Assembly (NCBI RefSeq): GCF_047739745.1
Contig: NZ_JBLLVA010000006.1
Location: 1 to 64,000 of the forward strand
DNA length: 64,000 nt
From: Pseudaminobacter sp047739745
GTDB lineage: Bacteria > Pseudomonadota > Alphaproteobacteria > Rhizobiales > Rhizobiaceae
Reading direction: 5' to 3'
Made by a program: the position numbers and the translations under genes. The notes below the pieces were generated by a model. That model did no database searches. It was not told the origin of the DNA and saw nothing but the letters and a program-made list of their open reading frames with translations. This document shows positions 18,056 to 25,797 of this stretch, piece by piece. Each line of letters opens with the position of its first letter. Within the stretch, counting starts at the first letter, position 1.

Positions 18056-18946
18056 TCAGCGGCTCTTGGTGACGAAGAGGCCCTGCGGCTTGAAAAGGAG
18101 GATGAGGATGACGACGGTGAACAGAACTGTTCGCCCGTAAACATCATTCAGCCAGGTCGCGACGAAGCTCTGGACTTCGCCCAGTATGCCGGCGGCGGCG
18201 AAGGTGCCGATCAGATGGCCAACGCCGCCGGCAACAACCACCAGGAACGCATCAACGACATAGGGCGTGCCCATATCCGGAGAGACCGTCTTGAAGCCTG
18301 AGACAAGCACACCCGCAACCCCGGCCAGTCCCGAGCCATAGGCAAATGCAAGCGTGTTGACGCGCTTATCATTGATGCCGCAGGCGGCCGCCGTGTTGCG
18401 CGCCACCGAGACCGCGCGAAGTTGACTTCCAAAACGCGTCTTGAAGATAAGCCACCAGCTGAGGGCTCCCAAAAGCAAGGCAGCCACGAAAACGAACGTC
18501 CGGTAGATCGGAATGTTCGCGCCTAGAAAATGGAACGCCTGCTGCAACTCCGCGGGAACGGGCACGTTCTGAAGGTCAGAACCAAGCCCGTCTATCTGAA
18601 TGCCGAACAGACCCAACCCGAAGTGGATGCGCACGAGTTGCTGCAAGATGAGGGCAATGCCCCATGTCGCCAGCAAGGTGTCGAGCAGCCGGCCGTAAAG
18701 CCGGCGAACGACCGTCCGCTCGATGACGTACCCGAAGGTCGCCGTCACCAGGAAGGCCAGCGGCAGGCAGAGATAGATGTTGAAGCCGAGATGCTTGGTC
18801 GCCAGAACCGTCGTGTAGGCACCGATCATCACCATTTCGCCATGGGCCATATTGATGACCTTCATCGTTCCGTAGATGATCGCCAAGCCAAGGGCGACCA
18901 TGAACAGAATGGAGGCGATACTCAGTCCAATTACGAATGTTTCCAT
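18056..18946 (-). CDS. urtB: ABC transporter permease, UrtB type (module 2)
   Basis: A 296-aa LivH/UrtB permease starting METFVIGLSIASILF. Landmarks are IIYGTMKVINMAHGEMVMIGAY and VVAGGVGHLIGTF. About eight membrane segments. It follows urtA after 84 bp that contain a strong hairpin, and precedes urtC by 15 bp. Confidence 0.92.
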   Translation of the reverse strand: METFVIGLSIASILFMVALGLAIIYGTMKVINMAHGEMVMIGAYTTVLATKHLGFNIYLCLPLAFLVTATFGYVIERTVVRRLYGRLLDTLLATWGIALILQQLVRIHFGLGLFGIQIDGLGSDLQNVPVPAELQQAFHFLGANIPIYRTFVFVAALLLGALSWWLIFKTRFGSQLRAVSVARNTAAACGINDKRVNTLAFAYGSGLAGVAGVLVSGFKTVSPDMGTPYVVDAFLVVVAGGVGHLIGTFAAAGILGEVQSFVATWLNDVYGRTVLFTVVILILLFKPQGLFVTKSR

Positions 18947-18981
18947 GCCGCTTTCATCTCAACAGGGTGCGCGTTTCTCGA

Positions 18982-19003
18982 CCGGCGCGATTGCTCGCGC
19001 CGG
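18982..19003. repeat. Hairpin between urtA and urtB (module 2)
   Basis: CCGGCGCG and CGCGCCGG pair perfectly around a 6-base loop, with no T-run. Hairpins between a binding-protein gene and its permease genes often stabilise the upstream message and reduce downstream expression. A comparable one lies between livK and livH (44510-44530). Confidence 0.72.
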
Positions 19004-19030
19004 CCCTCTACCGCCTGAGTGCGTTGCCTG

Positions 19031-20278
19031 CTAGAGCCTGGCGCCTTCGGCGGTACAGGTCCGCTTTTCAGCCGTCTCGCCGACGCTCGAATACGGCAGC
19101 GGCATGAGGGGCTCGGCGTACTGATCGACGATATCCAGCAGGCCGTCGGCCCGCGTCTTGCCGATACGGGGTGTCAGATATGTGTGCAGGTTTTCGGGAT
19201 CGATGGTGACCTTGCCTTGCGGCGCGTCGAACGAAAGCCCACCGACATTGGCGATAACCGCTTCAGGTGAAACGTCGCCGGCCTTTTCAGCCGCCATGGC
19301 CCACATATTCACACCGATATAGACGGCCTCCATCGCCGCGTGGGTCACCGCGTCGGCGCCGGCAAAGGCCTTGAACGCTTCGACGAAGGTCTTGTTCTGA
19401 GGCGTGTCGACGGTCTGGAAGTATGGCAGCGAGACGTAGCTGCCGAGCGCATATTCAGGCCCCATGGCCTTGATCTCGACCTCCGTTGTCGTCGAGGAAC
19501 ACAGGGGCAGCTTGTCGAAGTCATAGCCTTGATTGCGAAGCTCGCGATAGAAGGCGACGATCGAATCGCCGACGACATTGGAGAAGATCACATCGGCGCC
19601 GCTCGAGCCGATCTTCGATACCATCGAAGCCCATTCTGTGTGTCCGAGCGGCAGGTATTCATCGCCGACCACCTCCATGCCGATATTCTGGCAGATCGTC
19701 TTCGAGGTCTTGGCCATTCCTCGGGGAAAGGCATAGTCGGAACCGACAATGAATACTTTGTTCCTGCCGAGCTTGTTCTTCAGCCATGGCAGCGAATTCT
19801 CGAGCTGCTGATTGGGCACTGCCGAACCTGCGTAAAGCACGTTCTTGGAGCATTCCTCGCCTTCATACCATGTCGGCCAGACCAATAGCCCCTTGCGCCG
19901 CTCCACAACCGGCAACACAGCCTTTCGGCTGGCCGTGGTGTAGCAGCCGAAAATGACCGGCACCTGGTCTTCCATGGCGAGCTTGCGAGCTTTTTCGCTA
20001 TATATGCGCGGTTCGGAGGCTGGATCCTCGACTATCGCACGCAACTTGCGGCCGAGAACGCCACCCTTCGCATTGATTTCTTCAATTGCCATTTGGGCGC
20101 ACTGGTTCATCGATTTCTCGACGATCGCCGTGGTGCCGGTCAAAGAATACATGACCCCGACCGGTATCTCGTCGGCTGCCCAAGCTCTGTCACCGAGACG
20201 CAATATCGCGGGGGTGGCCAGCCCGACGGCAGCAAGACCGGAGGCCTTCAGAAAGGTACGTCGATTTTGGCTTTTCAT
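19031..20278 (-). CDS. urtA: Urea ABC transporter substrate-binding protein, UrtA (module 2)
   Basis: A 415-aa periplasmic binding protein starting MKSQNRRTFLKASG, a twin-arginine signal with cleavage probably after RAWA. Typical UrtA blocks are GVMYSLTGTTAIVEKSM, FGCYTTASRKAVLPVVERR, WPTWYEGEECSKNVLY and GSDYAFPRGMAKT. The ribosome site TAGGAGGAG lies just before the ATG. It is the first structural gene after the 667-bp leader and feeds UrtBCDE. The downstream urease makes urea the likely ligand. Confidence 0.93.
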   Translation of the reverse strand: MKSQNRRTFLKASGLAAVGLATPAILRLGDRAWAADEIPVGVMYSLTGTTAIVEKSMNQCAQMAIEEINAKGGVLGRKLRAIVEDPASEPRIYSEKARKLAMEDQVPVIFGCYTTASRKAVLPVVERRKGLLVWPTWYEGEECSKNVLYAGSAVPNQQLENSLPWLKNKLGRNKVFIVGSDYAFPRGMAKTSKTICQNIGMEVVGDEYLPLGHTEWASMVSKIGSSGADVIFSNVVGDSIVAFYRELRNQGYDFDKLPLCSSTTTEVEIKAMGPEYALGSYVSLPYFQTVDTPQNKTFVEAFKAFAGADAVTHAAMEAVYIGVNMWAMAAEKAGDVSPEAVIANVGGLSFDAPQGKVTIDPENLHTYLTPRIGKTRADGLLDIVDQYAEPLMPLPYSSVGETAEKRTCTAEGARL

Positions 20279-20835
20279 TACTCCTCCTAGACGCATCTTC
20301 GTGCGCTTCATTTTTGAAGCCGCCCCTTTGCGGCCGAAATCAGACTGACATAAAGAAAGAATAAATCAACCTACATGAAACATTTTTTATTATGATACAT
20401 GAAGACATGCAAAATAAAAAATAGCACATCTTGCCACATTCACGAACAAATGCAGCATAATGTTATACTATGCGATGGATTGATTATATCTATCTTAAAT
20501 TGACTACGAATGCCTCCTTTCAATTTCGAAAACAGCTTCAAATGCCGAACCCATACGAGGTAAGCACCGCCCCGGCTTCCACGGGCAAGCGAGCCCGGAT
20601 GCACGGACGGCTTTCTTAGGAGTTGCAAGGCTGGACGCCTGCAGCCAGCCGGAGGGCGAGCAACGCGCCGCCGAACCCTGGGAACCAGTCGGAGCGCAGC
20701 GCGTACCCATGGCACGCAAAAGGCACCCTAATTCACGCATCATGCATTTCCGAAAATCGTTGCCGATTTGCGGGCCGATGCCGTGATCGGATCAAAGTAA
20801 CGGCGGCCAACAGCCCTGTTGGCTAGAGCCGAAAC

Positions 20836-20871
20836 AAAAAAACCCGCCAACTCCGTTCAGGAGTTTGCGGG
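20836..20871 (-). terminator. Intrinsic terminator in the module 2 leader
   Basis: On the minus strand CCCGCAAACTCC and GGAGTTGGCGGG pair over 12 positions with one A-G mismatch around TGAAC, followed by seven T. It lies 74 bases after the amiR-like stop. Its 5' arm shares the nonamer CGCAAACTC with the module 1 terminator. It could simply end the amiCR message or be the switch AmiR acts on. Confidence 0.9.
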
Positions 20872-20885
20872 CTACCCAGCCTTTA

Positions 20886-20932
20886 GGTGCCGACGACATT
20901 GTCCAACACCTGTGATGCAGACTTCACTCTGC
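20886..20932 (-). promoter_or_regulatory. Candidate ANTAR target hairpins (module 2)
   Basis: Reading the minus strand, GCAGA/TCTGC closes a 6-base loop (20917-20932). A second stem GGTG/CACC (20886-20910) encloses GAC/GTC with the hexaloop AATGTC. The second loop has A at position 1 and G at position 4, the published ANTAR loop signature as I know it; the first does not. The terminator follows 14 bases later. Confidence 0.55.
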
Positions 20933-20945
20933 GTCAATTTTTATT

Positions 20946-21554
20946 CTAGTCACGCATTTCTCTGTAGGTCAATAGCTCATGTGCATTGATTATCGCGGAG
21001 GCGAGATCATCCATTGGAACGCGCTTCGCCATGGCCTGCCTGCGAATATTCTCATAGGCATCGCGTTCGGTCAGACCCTGGGTTTCCATGAGAATGCTTT
21101 TGGCTCTCAGTATCCGGTTGTTGCCGGCGAGCTTGCGTTCCAGCTTGCGGATCCGTTTGCTTGCGTTCTGCCGCTCCATCCACAGTGCCCGGGCAATCGT
21201 CAGATTGGTGAGAAGGCCGAAGGGACGGATCGGACGTTCGATGACCGCCAGGGCGCCGCATTCGAGGACCACCTGAAGCGTACTCGGGTCTTCATAGGAG
21301 ACAACCGCCAACAGGGCGGGATCGGAGGGTTGGATCGGCCGAAACAGCCGCAGGATTTTTTCACGATTTTCCTGCTCTATCGAAACCAGAACCACAACCG
21401 CAGATGGACTTATCGCATCCGGCAGTGGCCAGGTCGTCTCGCAACTGCAGCCAATGCGTCGAAGATGCTCCACCAGCGCCAAACCTGCCGAATCCGGCGG
21501 GTGAATAACCTGAACGCGCAGACCCTTCAGGTCCTGGAGTATCTTTGTCGACAC
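20946..21554 (-). CDS. amiR: AmiR-like ANTAR antitermination regulator (module 2)
   Basis: A 202-aa protein with a pseudo-receiver domain (about residues 8-125: GLRVQVIHPPDSAGLALVEHLRRIGC) and a coiled coil into an ANTAR domain (about 140-195: ILRAKSILMETQGLTERDAYENIRRQAM). It resembles Pseudomonas AmiR along its length, including the cysteine after RRIG and the following WP. GTG start with a weak ribosome site, 13 bp after the amiC-like gene. Likely RNA target: the leader just downstream. Confidence 0.92.
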   Translation of the reverse strand: MSTKILQDLKGLRVQVIHPPDSAGLALVEHLRRIGCSCETTWPLPDAISPSAVVVLVSIEQENREKILRLFRPIQPSDPALLAVVSYEDPSTLQVVLECGALAVIERPIRPFGLLTNLTIARALWMERQNASKRIRKLERKLAGNNRILRAKSILMETQGLTERDAYENIRRQAMAKRVPMDDLASAIINAHELLTYREMRD

Positions 21555-21567
21555 CGAGAACGATCCA

Positions 21568-22722
21568 CTATCCTTGGCGTTTCAATTGATGCTGCGCGCC
21601 CAACCAATCATCATATGACGCGGTCACGAAATAGGGATCCGGTCTGATTCTGGTCTCCGATTGCCACACTATGTCGAACTTGCCTTGCGAATTGATGCGC
21701 CCGATGCGAGACCATAACTCCGTATGATGGTTGTCCGGATCCACCCGCACTCGGCCTTGCGGCGCTTCGAATTCCAGGCCGGCCAGTTGCCTGGCAATTG
21801 CTTCCGGTTCGTCCTTGCCCGCCAGTTCCAGAGCCTTGGCATAGAGGTGAACCTGGAAATAGGCCGCCTCTGCACTGGCTGTGACCGGCGCCGAGGCGCC
21901 GAAACGGCTCTTATAGGCTGCAACGAAGCGCTGAGCCTGAGGCGTTGCCAGCGTCTCGAAAAATGACGCGGAGGTCAAATGGCCGGCGGCGACTTCCGGC
22001 AACATCTCGGCCACTTCCGCTTCGGTGGTCGTCAGACTGGCAATCGGCATGGTCGTGGCGTCGAAACCAGCCTCCTTGTATGCCTCATAAAGCAGGACGG
22101 CACCGGTTCCCACAACCGTCGACACGACGATATCCGGCTTCAACTTCCTGATCTGCTTGACCACATGGTCGAAGTCATGTCGGGCAGCTTCCACTGGCAC
22201 ATAGATCTCGTCGACGATCCGCCCATGCGCCCGCGTCACCAGATCGGCGACAACCCGGTTGTACTCATAAGGGAATACGTAATTCGATCCAATGAGAAGG
22301 AACCGTTTGCCGTAGTTTTCAATCAGATATTGCGCGAGCTGCACCGCGTTCTGGTTGGACGAAGAGCCCGTATAGAAGCACCGTGTCGAATATTCGAAAC
22401 CCTCATAGAAGGTCGGGTAGAACAGCAAGCCGCGATGCGCCTCGATTTCCGGAAGGACGGCCTTGCGGGCCGATGACATATAGCATCCGAAGATGACTTT
22501 GATGCCATCTTCGGCAAGCAGGCGAACGGCAAGCTCCCGATAACGCTCCGCGGAGCATGCCGGATCGTAGAATACCGGCGCAAACTGGCGTCCCAGCACA
22601 CCGCCCGCCGAATTTATCTCCTCGCTGGCCAGCAGCGTCGCGTTCGCTTCAGCCGTTTCCGCCGCCGCCGTTACGCCACTGCGGGAAAACAAAGCGCCAA
22701 TTCGCCAATCATCATTCGTCAT
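21568..22722 (-). CDS. amiC: AmiC-like cytosolic amide/urea sensor (module 2)
   Basis: A 384-aa binding-fold protein starting MTNDDWRIGALFSRSGVT with no export signal. Blocks shared with AmiC are FGCYMSSARKAVLPEIEAH, YPTFYEGFEYSTRCFYTGSSSNQNA and SNYVFPYEYNRVV, with the end RIRPDPYFVTASYDDWLG. It probably binds urea or a small amide and controls the ANTAR protein encoded next. It is the first gene of the module, divergent from the IorAB genes. Confidence 0.92.
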   Translation of the reverse strand: MTNDDWRIGALFSRSGVTAAAETAEANATLLASEEINSAGGVLGRQFAPVFYDPACSAERYRELAVRLLAEDGIKVIFGCYMSSARKAVLPEIEAHRGLLFYPTFYEGFEYSTRCFYTGSSSNQNAVQLAQYLIENYGKRFLLIGSNYVFPYEYNRVVADLVTRAHGRIVDEIYVPVEAARHDFDHVVKQIRKLKPDIVVSTVVGTGAVLLYEAYKEAGFDATTMPIASLTTTEAEVAEMLPEVAAGHLTSASFFETLATPQAQRFVAAYKSRFGASAPVTASAEAAYFQVHLYAKALELAGKDEPEAIARQLAGLEFEAPQGRVRVDPDNHHTELWSRIGRINSQGKFDIVWQSETRIRPDPYFVTASYDDWLGAQHQLKRQG

Positions 22723-23079
22723 GCGATTACGTCACCCATGCACTGGTCGAAGCCGACAAAGCCATGGCAGCGGCGCAAGCCGGACGACGGCTGCCCAGGC
22801 AAAATTGGAAACGCCACTGTTTCGCAGAAGAATTTCAATATCCCGCCAAAAGCAAAAAGGCAACGCGACTTAAGGTAAGCTGGGCTGTGGAGCAAAAGCG
22901 GCACTCGGCTGGAGCGGCTTACGCGCCACTTCACGATCGCGCGATTGATCGCCTGACCGCTTGTTGGCCCGGTAGCCCCACCTTAGTCTGCTGGTCGACA
23001 GCCACGCATCGACGAAGACATCGGGCGCTCCGAGCGGCAGAGGTGCTGCGAAAGCCCCTGAAGAGTAGGAGAGCAAGCC
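22723..23079. promoter_or_regulatory. Divergent intergenic region, amiC-like gene / iorA-like gene
   Basis: A 357-bp gene-free stretch that must hold promoters for the leftward urea module and the rightward molybdenum hydroxylase. I see no AAGTA-N6-TACTT operator, no convincing sigma-54 site and no strong hairpin. The rightward ribosome site AGGAGAG lies just before 23080. Confidence 0.5.
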
Positions 23080-23538
23080 ATGGTCGCTTTCACCCTCAAT
23101 GGAGAAGCGAAACGGATCGACGTCGATCCGGAAATGCCGCTGCTATGGGCTATTCGCGACGTCATCGGGCTGACCGGAACGAAGTTCGGCTGCGGGCTCG
23201 CACAATGCGGCGCCTGCACGGTGCATATCGACGGCTCGCCAACGCGCTCCTGCCAGACGGCGATCGGCGATATCGAAGGCGCCTCGATCACCACCATCGA
23301 AGGCCTTGCCGGCAGGGTCGGCAAGACGGTTCAGGACGTTTGGGTTGAGCTGGACGTGCCGCAATGCGGTTATTGTCAGTCGGGCCAGATCATGTCTGCC
23401 ACCGCCCTTCTAACACAGACGCCCAAGCCCACCGACGAGGACATCGATACGGCGATGAGCGGCAATCTGTGCCGCTGCGCCACCTATCAACGCATTCGCG
23501 CGGCAATCCATGAAGCCGCCCACCGGCTGGAGGCCTGA
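23080..23538 (+). CDS. Molybdenum hydroxylase 2Fe-2S subunit, IorA-like
   Basis: A 152-aa small subunit of the xanthine oxidase family. A plant-type 2Fe-2S cluster is bound by Cys residues in FGCGLAQCGACTVHIDG plus a later Cys. The second cluster is bound by QCGYCQSGQIM and NLCRCATYQRI. The latter wording is typical of the two-subunit type (isoquinoline 1-oxidoreductase, aldehyde dehydrogenase PaoA-like without FAD). It passes electrons from the Mo subunit encoded 3 bp downstream. No FAD subunit or cytochrome gene is adjacent. Confidence 0.88.
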   Translation: MVAFTLNGEAKRIDVDPEMPLLWAIRDVIGLTGTKFGCGLAQCGACTVHIDGSPTRSCQTAIGDIEGASITTIEGLAGRVGKTVQDVWVELDVPQCGYCQSGQIMSATALLTQTPKPTDEDIDTAMSGNLCRCATYQRIRAAIHEAAHRLEA

Positions 23539-23541
23539 GCC

Positions 23542-25740
23542 ATGTTGGTATTTCCGGTAAAGCAGGACACCGTGAAGCCCAGCCGGCGCCAATTCCTGAT
23601 CGGCACCGCCGCGGTCGCTGGGATCGCCGTCGGCTATCGGCTGATCGCCGCCCGGCCGGCCAGCGCGCAGGCCGCACCCGGCGTTGCCGCGGCCAACCCG
23701 TTCCAGGCCTATGTCGAGATCACGCCGGAGAACCGGATCATCATTCACTCCTCGCAATTCGAAATGGGGCAAGCCTCCTATTTCGGAATCGCCACTTTGG
23801 TGATGGAAGAACTCGATGGCGACTGGGAGCAGGTCGACGTGATCGGCGGTTCCGGCAACACCGCGCTCTACGGCAATCTCGCCTGGGGCGGCGCCATGCA
23901 GGGCACTGGCGGCTCGACCTCCATGACCTCGTCGTGGGAGCGCTATCGCAAGGCTGGCGCTGCCGCGCGCGCCATGCTAGTGGCGGCCGCCGCGAAGGAC
24001 TGGAACGTGCCGGCCGACGAGGTCACGGTTACGAAAGGGGTCATCTCGCACGCGTCCGGCAAGCGCGCCAGTTTCGGCGAGTTGGCGCAAGCCGCAGCCG
24101 GGATGGCGATCCCGAACGACCTGCCGCTTAAGCCACGCGACAGGTGGAGCCAGATCGGCTCCGAGCAACTCAAGCGATACGATTCGCGCGGCAAGACCGA
24201 CGGCACGCAGGCCTATACGATCGACCTCAAGATGGAGGGGCTACTGACGGCGGTGATGATACATCCGCCGACATTCGGCGCCGAGATCGAGAGCTTCGAC
24301 GCCACCAAAGCCAAGGCGCTCGACGGCATTGCCGATGTCGTTCAGACGCCGCGCGGGATTGCGGTAGTCGGAAGCGATATGTGGGCTGCGCTCAAAGGCC
24401 GTGACCTCGTGGAGGTCAAGTGGAACGAGGCCAAGGCCGAAAAGCGCGGCACCGCCGAAATAATGGCGGAGTACAACAAGGCCGCCGATGGTGCGGGCGC
24501 AGCCATCGCACGCAATGACGGCGACGCCACCGCGGCATTGGCAAATGCGGCAACGATGGTCGAAGCGCGTTATGAGTTCCCCTATCTCGCCCATGCGTCG
24601 ATCGAACCGCTCAATGCGGTCGCCCGTTTCAACGACGATGGCACGCTCGACGTCTGGGGCGGGCACCAGATGCCCGATCTATATCAGGCTGTCGCCGCGC
24701 AGATCGGCGCGACGACGCCGGACAAGGTGCGGCTGCATGTGATGAAGACCGGCGGCAGCTTCGGACGCCGCGCGGTTTCGGACGCCGACCTGATCGTCGA
24801 GGCTGTTGCCACTGCACGCGCGCTCGGCCCCGGCAAGCCGGTTAAGGTGCAATGGACGCGCGAAAACGACATGCGTGGCGGCCGCTACCGGCCCGCCTAT
24901 GTTCATGCCATTAAGGCCGGCCTCGACAAGGACGGCAAAGTCGTCGCTCTTTACGACCATATCGTTGGCCAGTCGATCATGGGTGGCTCGCCCATGGCTG
25001 CCATGATCAAGGACGGCGTCGATCCGACCTCGGTGGAGGGCGCGGCAAACCTGCCCTACGCAATCCCGAATCTGAAGGTCGAACTAACGACAACCGACGT
25101 GAAGATCCCGGTGCTTTGGTGGCGCTCCGTCGGCTCCACGCACACGGCCTATGTCATGGAGACTTTCATCGACGAACTTGCGGCCGCCGCGAAGCGCGAT
25201 CCGGTCGAATTCCGCCTGTCAATGCTGGGCGAGCATCCGCGTCACGCTGCCGTGCTGAAACTCGCGGCGGAAAAGGCCGATTGGAACAAGCCGCTGCCGC
25301 AAGGCCGTTTCCGCGGCGTCGCGCTTCATGAGAGCTTCTCGACCTATGTCGCCCAGGTGGCCGAGATCACCTACAATGGCGGCAGCGATTTCAAGGTCGA
25401 TCGCGTTATCTGCGCCGTCGATTGCGGCATCGCGATCAATCCCGATCAGATCCGCGCCCAAATGGAAGGCGGCATCGGCTTTGGGCTTGGCGCGATCCTG
25501 CAGGAGGAGTTGACGCTGACGAGGGGCGTTGTCGATCAGGAAAACTACGACACCTACACGCCGCTCCGAATAGATCAGATGCCGCGCGTCGAAGTGCATA
25601 TCGTGCCGTCTGATGAGCCCCCGACGGGCGTTGGCGAGCCTGGCGTGCCACCGATCGGACCGGCCGTCGCCAATGCGCTGCGCGCAGCGACGGGCAAGAC
25701 GATCCGCAAGTTGCCGATCGTCAAGAACCTGTCGGCTTAG
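23542..25740 (+). CDS. Molybdenum hydroxylase large subunit, IorB-like, Tat-exported
   Basis: A 732-aa molybdopterin subunit. The N-terminus has a Tat motif (SRRQFLIGTAAVAG) and cleavage likely after ASAQA, so the enzyme probably works in the periplasm, carrying its small subunit along. Cofactor motifs are GGSFGRRAVSDAD and the catalytic-Glu loop VGEPGVPPIGP near the C-terminus. Family members oxidise N-heterocycles or aldehydes with water as oxygen source. Substrate unknown; it is not linked to the TetR operators found further right. Confidence 0.87.
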   Translation: MLVFPVKQDTVKPSRRQFLIGTAAVAGIAVGYRLIAARPASAQAAPGVAAANPFQAYVEITPENRIIIHSSQFEMGQASYFGIATLVMEELDGDWEQVDVIGGSGNTALYGNLAWGGAMQGTGGSTSMTSSWERYRKAGAAARAMLVAAAAKDWNVPADEVTVTKGVISHASGKRASFGELAQAAAGMAIPNDLPLKPRDRWSQIGSEQLKRYDSRGKTDGTQAYTIDLKMEGLLTAVMIHPPTFGAEIESFDATKAKALDGIADVVQTPRGIAVVGSDMWAALKGRDLVEVKWNEAKAEKRGTAEIMAEYNKAADGAGAAIARNDGDATAALANAATMVEARYEFPYLAHASIEPLNAVARFNDDGTLDVWGGHQMPDLYQAVAAQIGATTPDKVRLHVMKTGGSFGRRAVSDADLIVEAVATARALGPGKPVKVQWTRENDMRGGRYRPAYVHAIKAGLDKDGKVVALYDHIVGQSIMGGSPMAAMIKDGVDPTSVEGAANLPYAIPNLKVELTTTDVKIPVLWWRSVGSTHTAYVMETFIDELAAAAKRDPVEFRLSMLGEHPRHAAVLKLAAEKADWNKPLPQGRFRGVALHESFSTYVAQVAEITYNGGSDFKVDRVICAVDCGIAINPDQIRAQMEGGIGFGLGAILQEELTLTRGVVDQENYDTYTPLRIDQMPRVEVHIVPSDEPPTGVGEPGVPPIGPAVANALRAATGKTIRKLPIVKNLSA

Positions 25741-25744
25741 GCAG

Positions 25745-25779
25745 GGCGAGCCCGATGCTTCTTTGGGCTCGCCTTGTTT
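25745..25779 (+). terminator. Intrinsic terminator after the IorB-like gene
   Basis: GGCGAGCCC and GGGCTCGCC pair perfectly around an 11-base loop, followed by TTGTTT. It starts 5 bases after the stop codon and separates this gene from the convergent CoA-transferase operon. Confidence 0.85.
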
Positions 25780-25797
25780 ACCGTGCCCGATCAACGC

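Larger units (their letters stand above)
20279..20945 (-). promoter_or_regulatory. Long leader between amiR-like gene and urtA (module 2)
   Basis: This gene-free 667-bp stretch has three parts. At 20872-20945 are two candidate ANTAR hairpins and at 20836-20871 a terminator. About 20540-20830 is ordinary GC-rich sequence with a small GGCTGG/CCAGCC repeat near 20629-20650. About 20340-20520 is strikingly AT-rich and contains two direct copies of TACATGAA (20372-20379 and 20396-20403). The AT-rich part may hold a second promoter for urtA. I see no convincing gene here. Confidence 0.6.

Noticed and set aside
20410..20450. TGGCA ... TGC in the module 2 leader, sigma-54-like
   Set aside because: The GG to GC spacing is 10 instead of 12 bases.
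20440..20715. A 91-codon minus-strand frame in the module 2 leader
   Set aside because: No ribosome site, Arg/Pro-rich composition typical of chance frames in GC-rich DNA, no family likeness.
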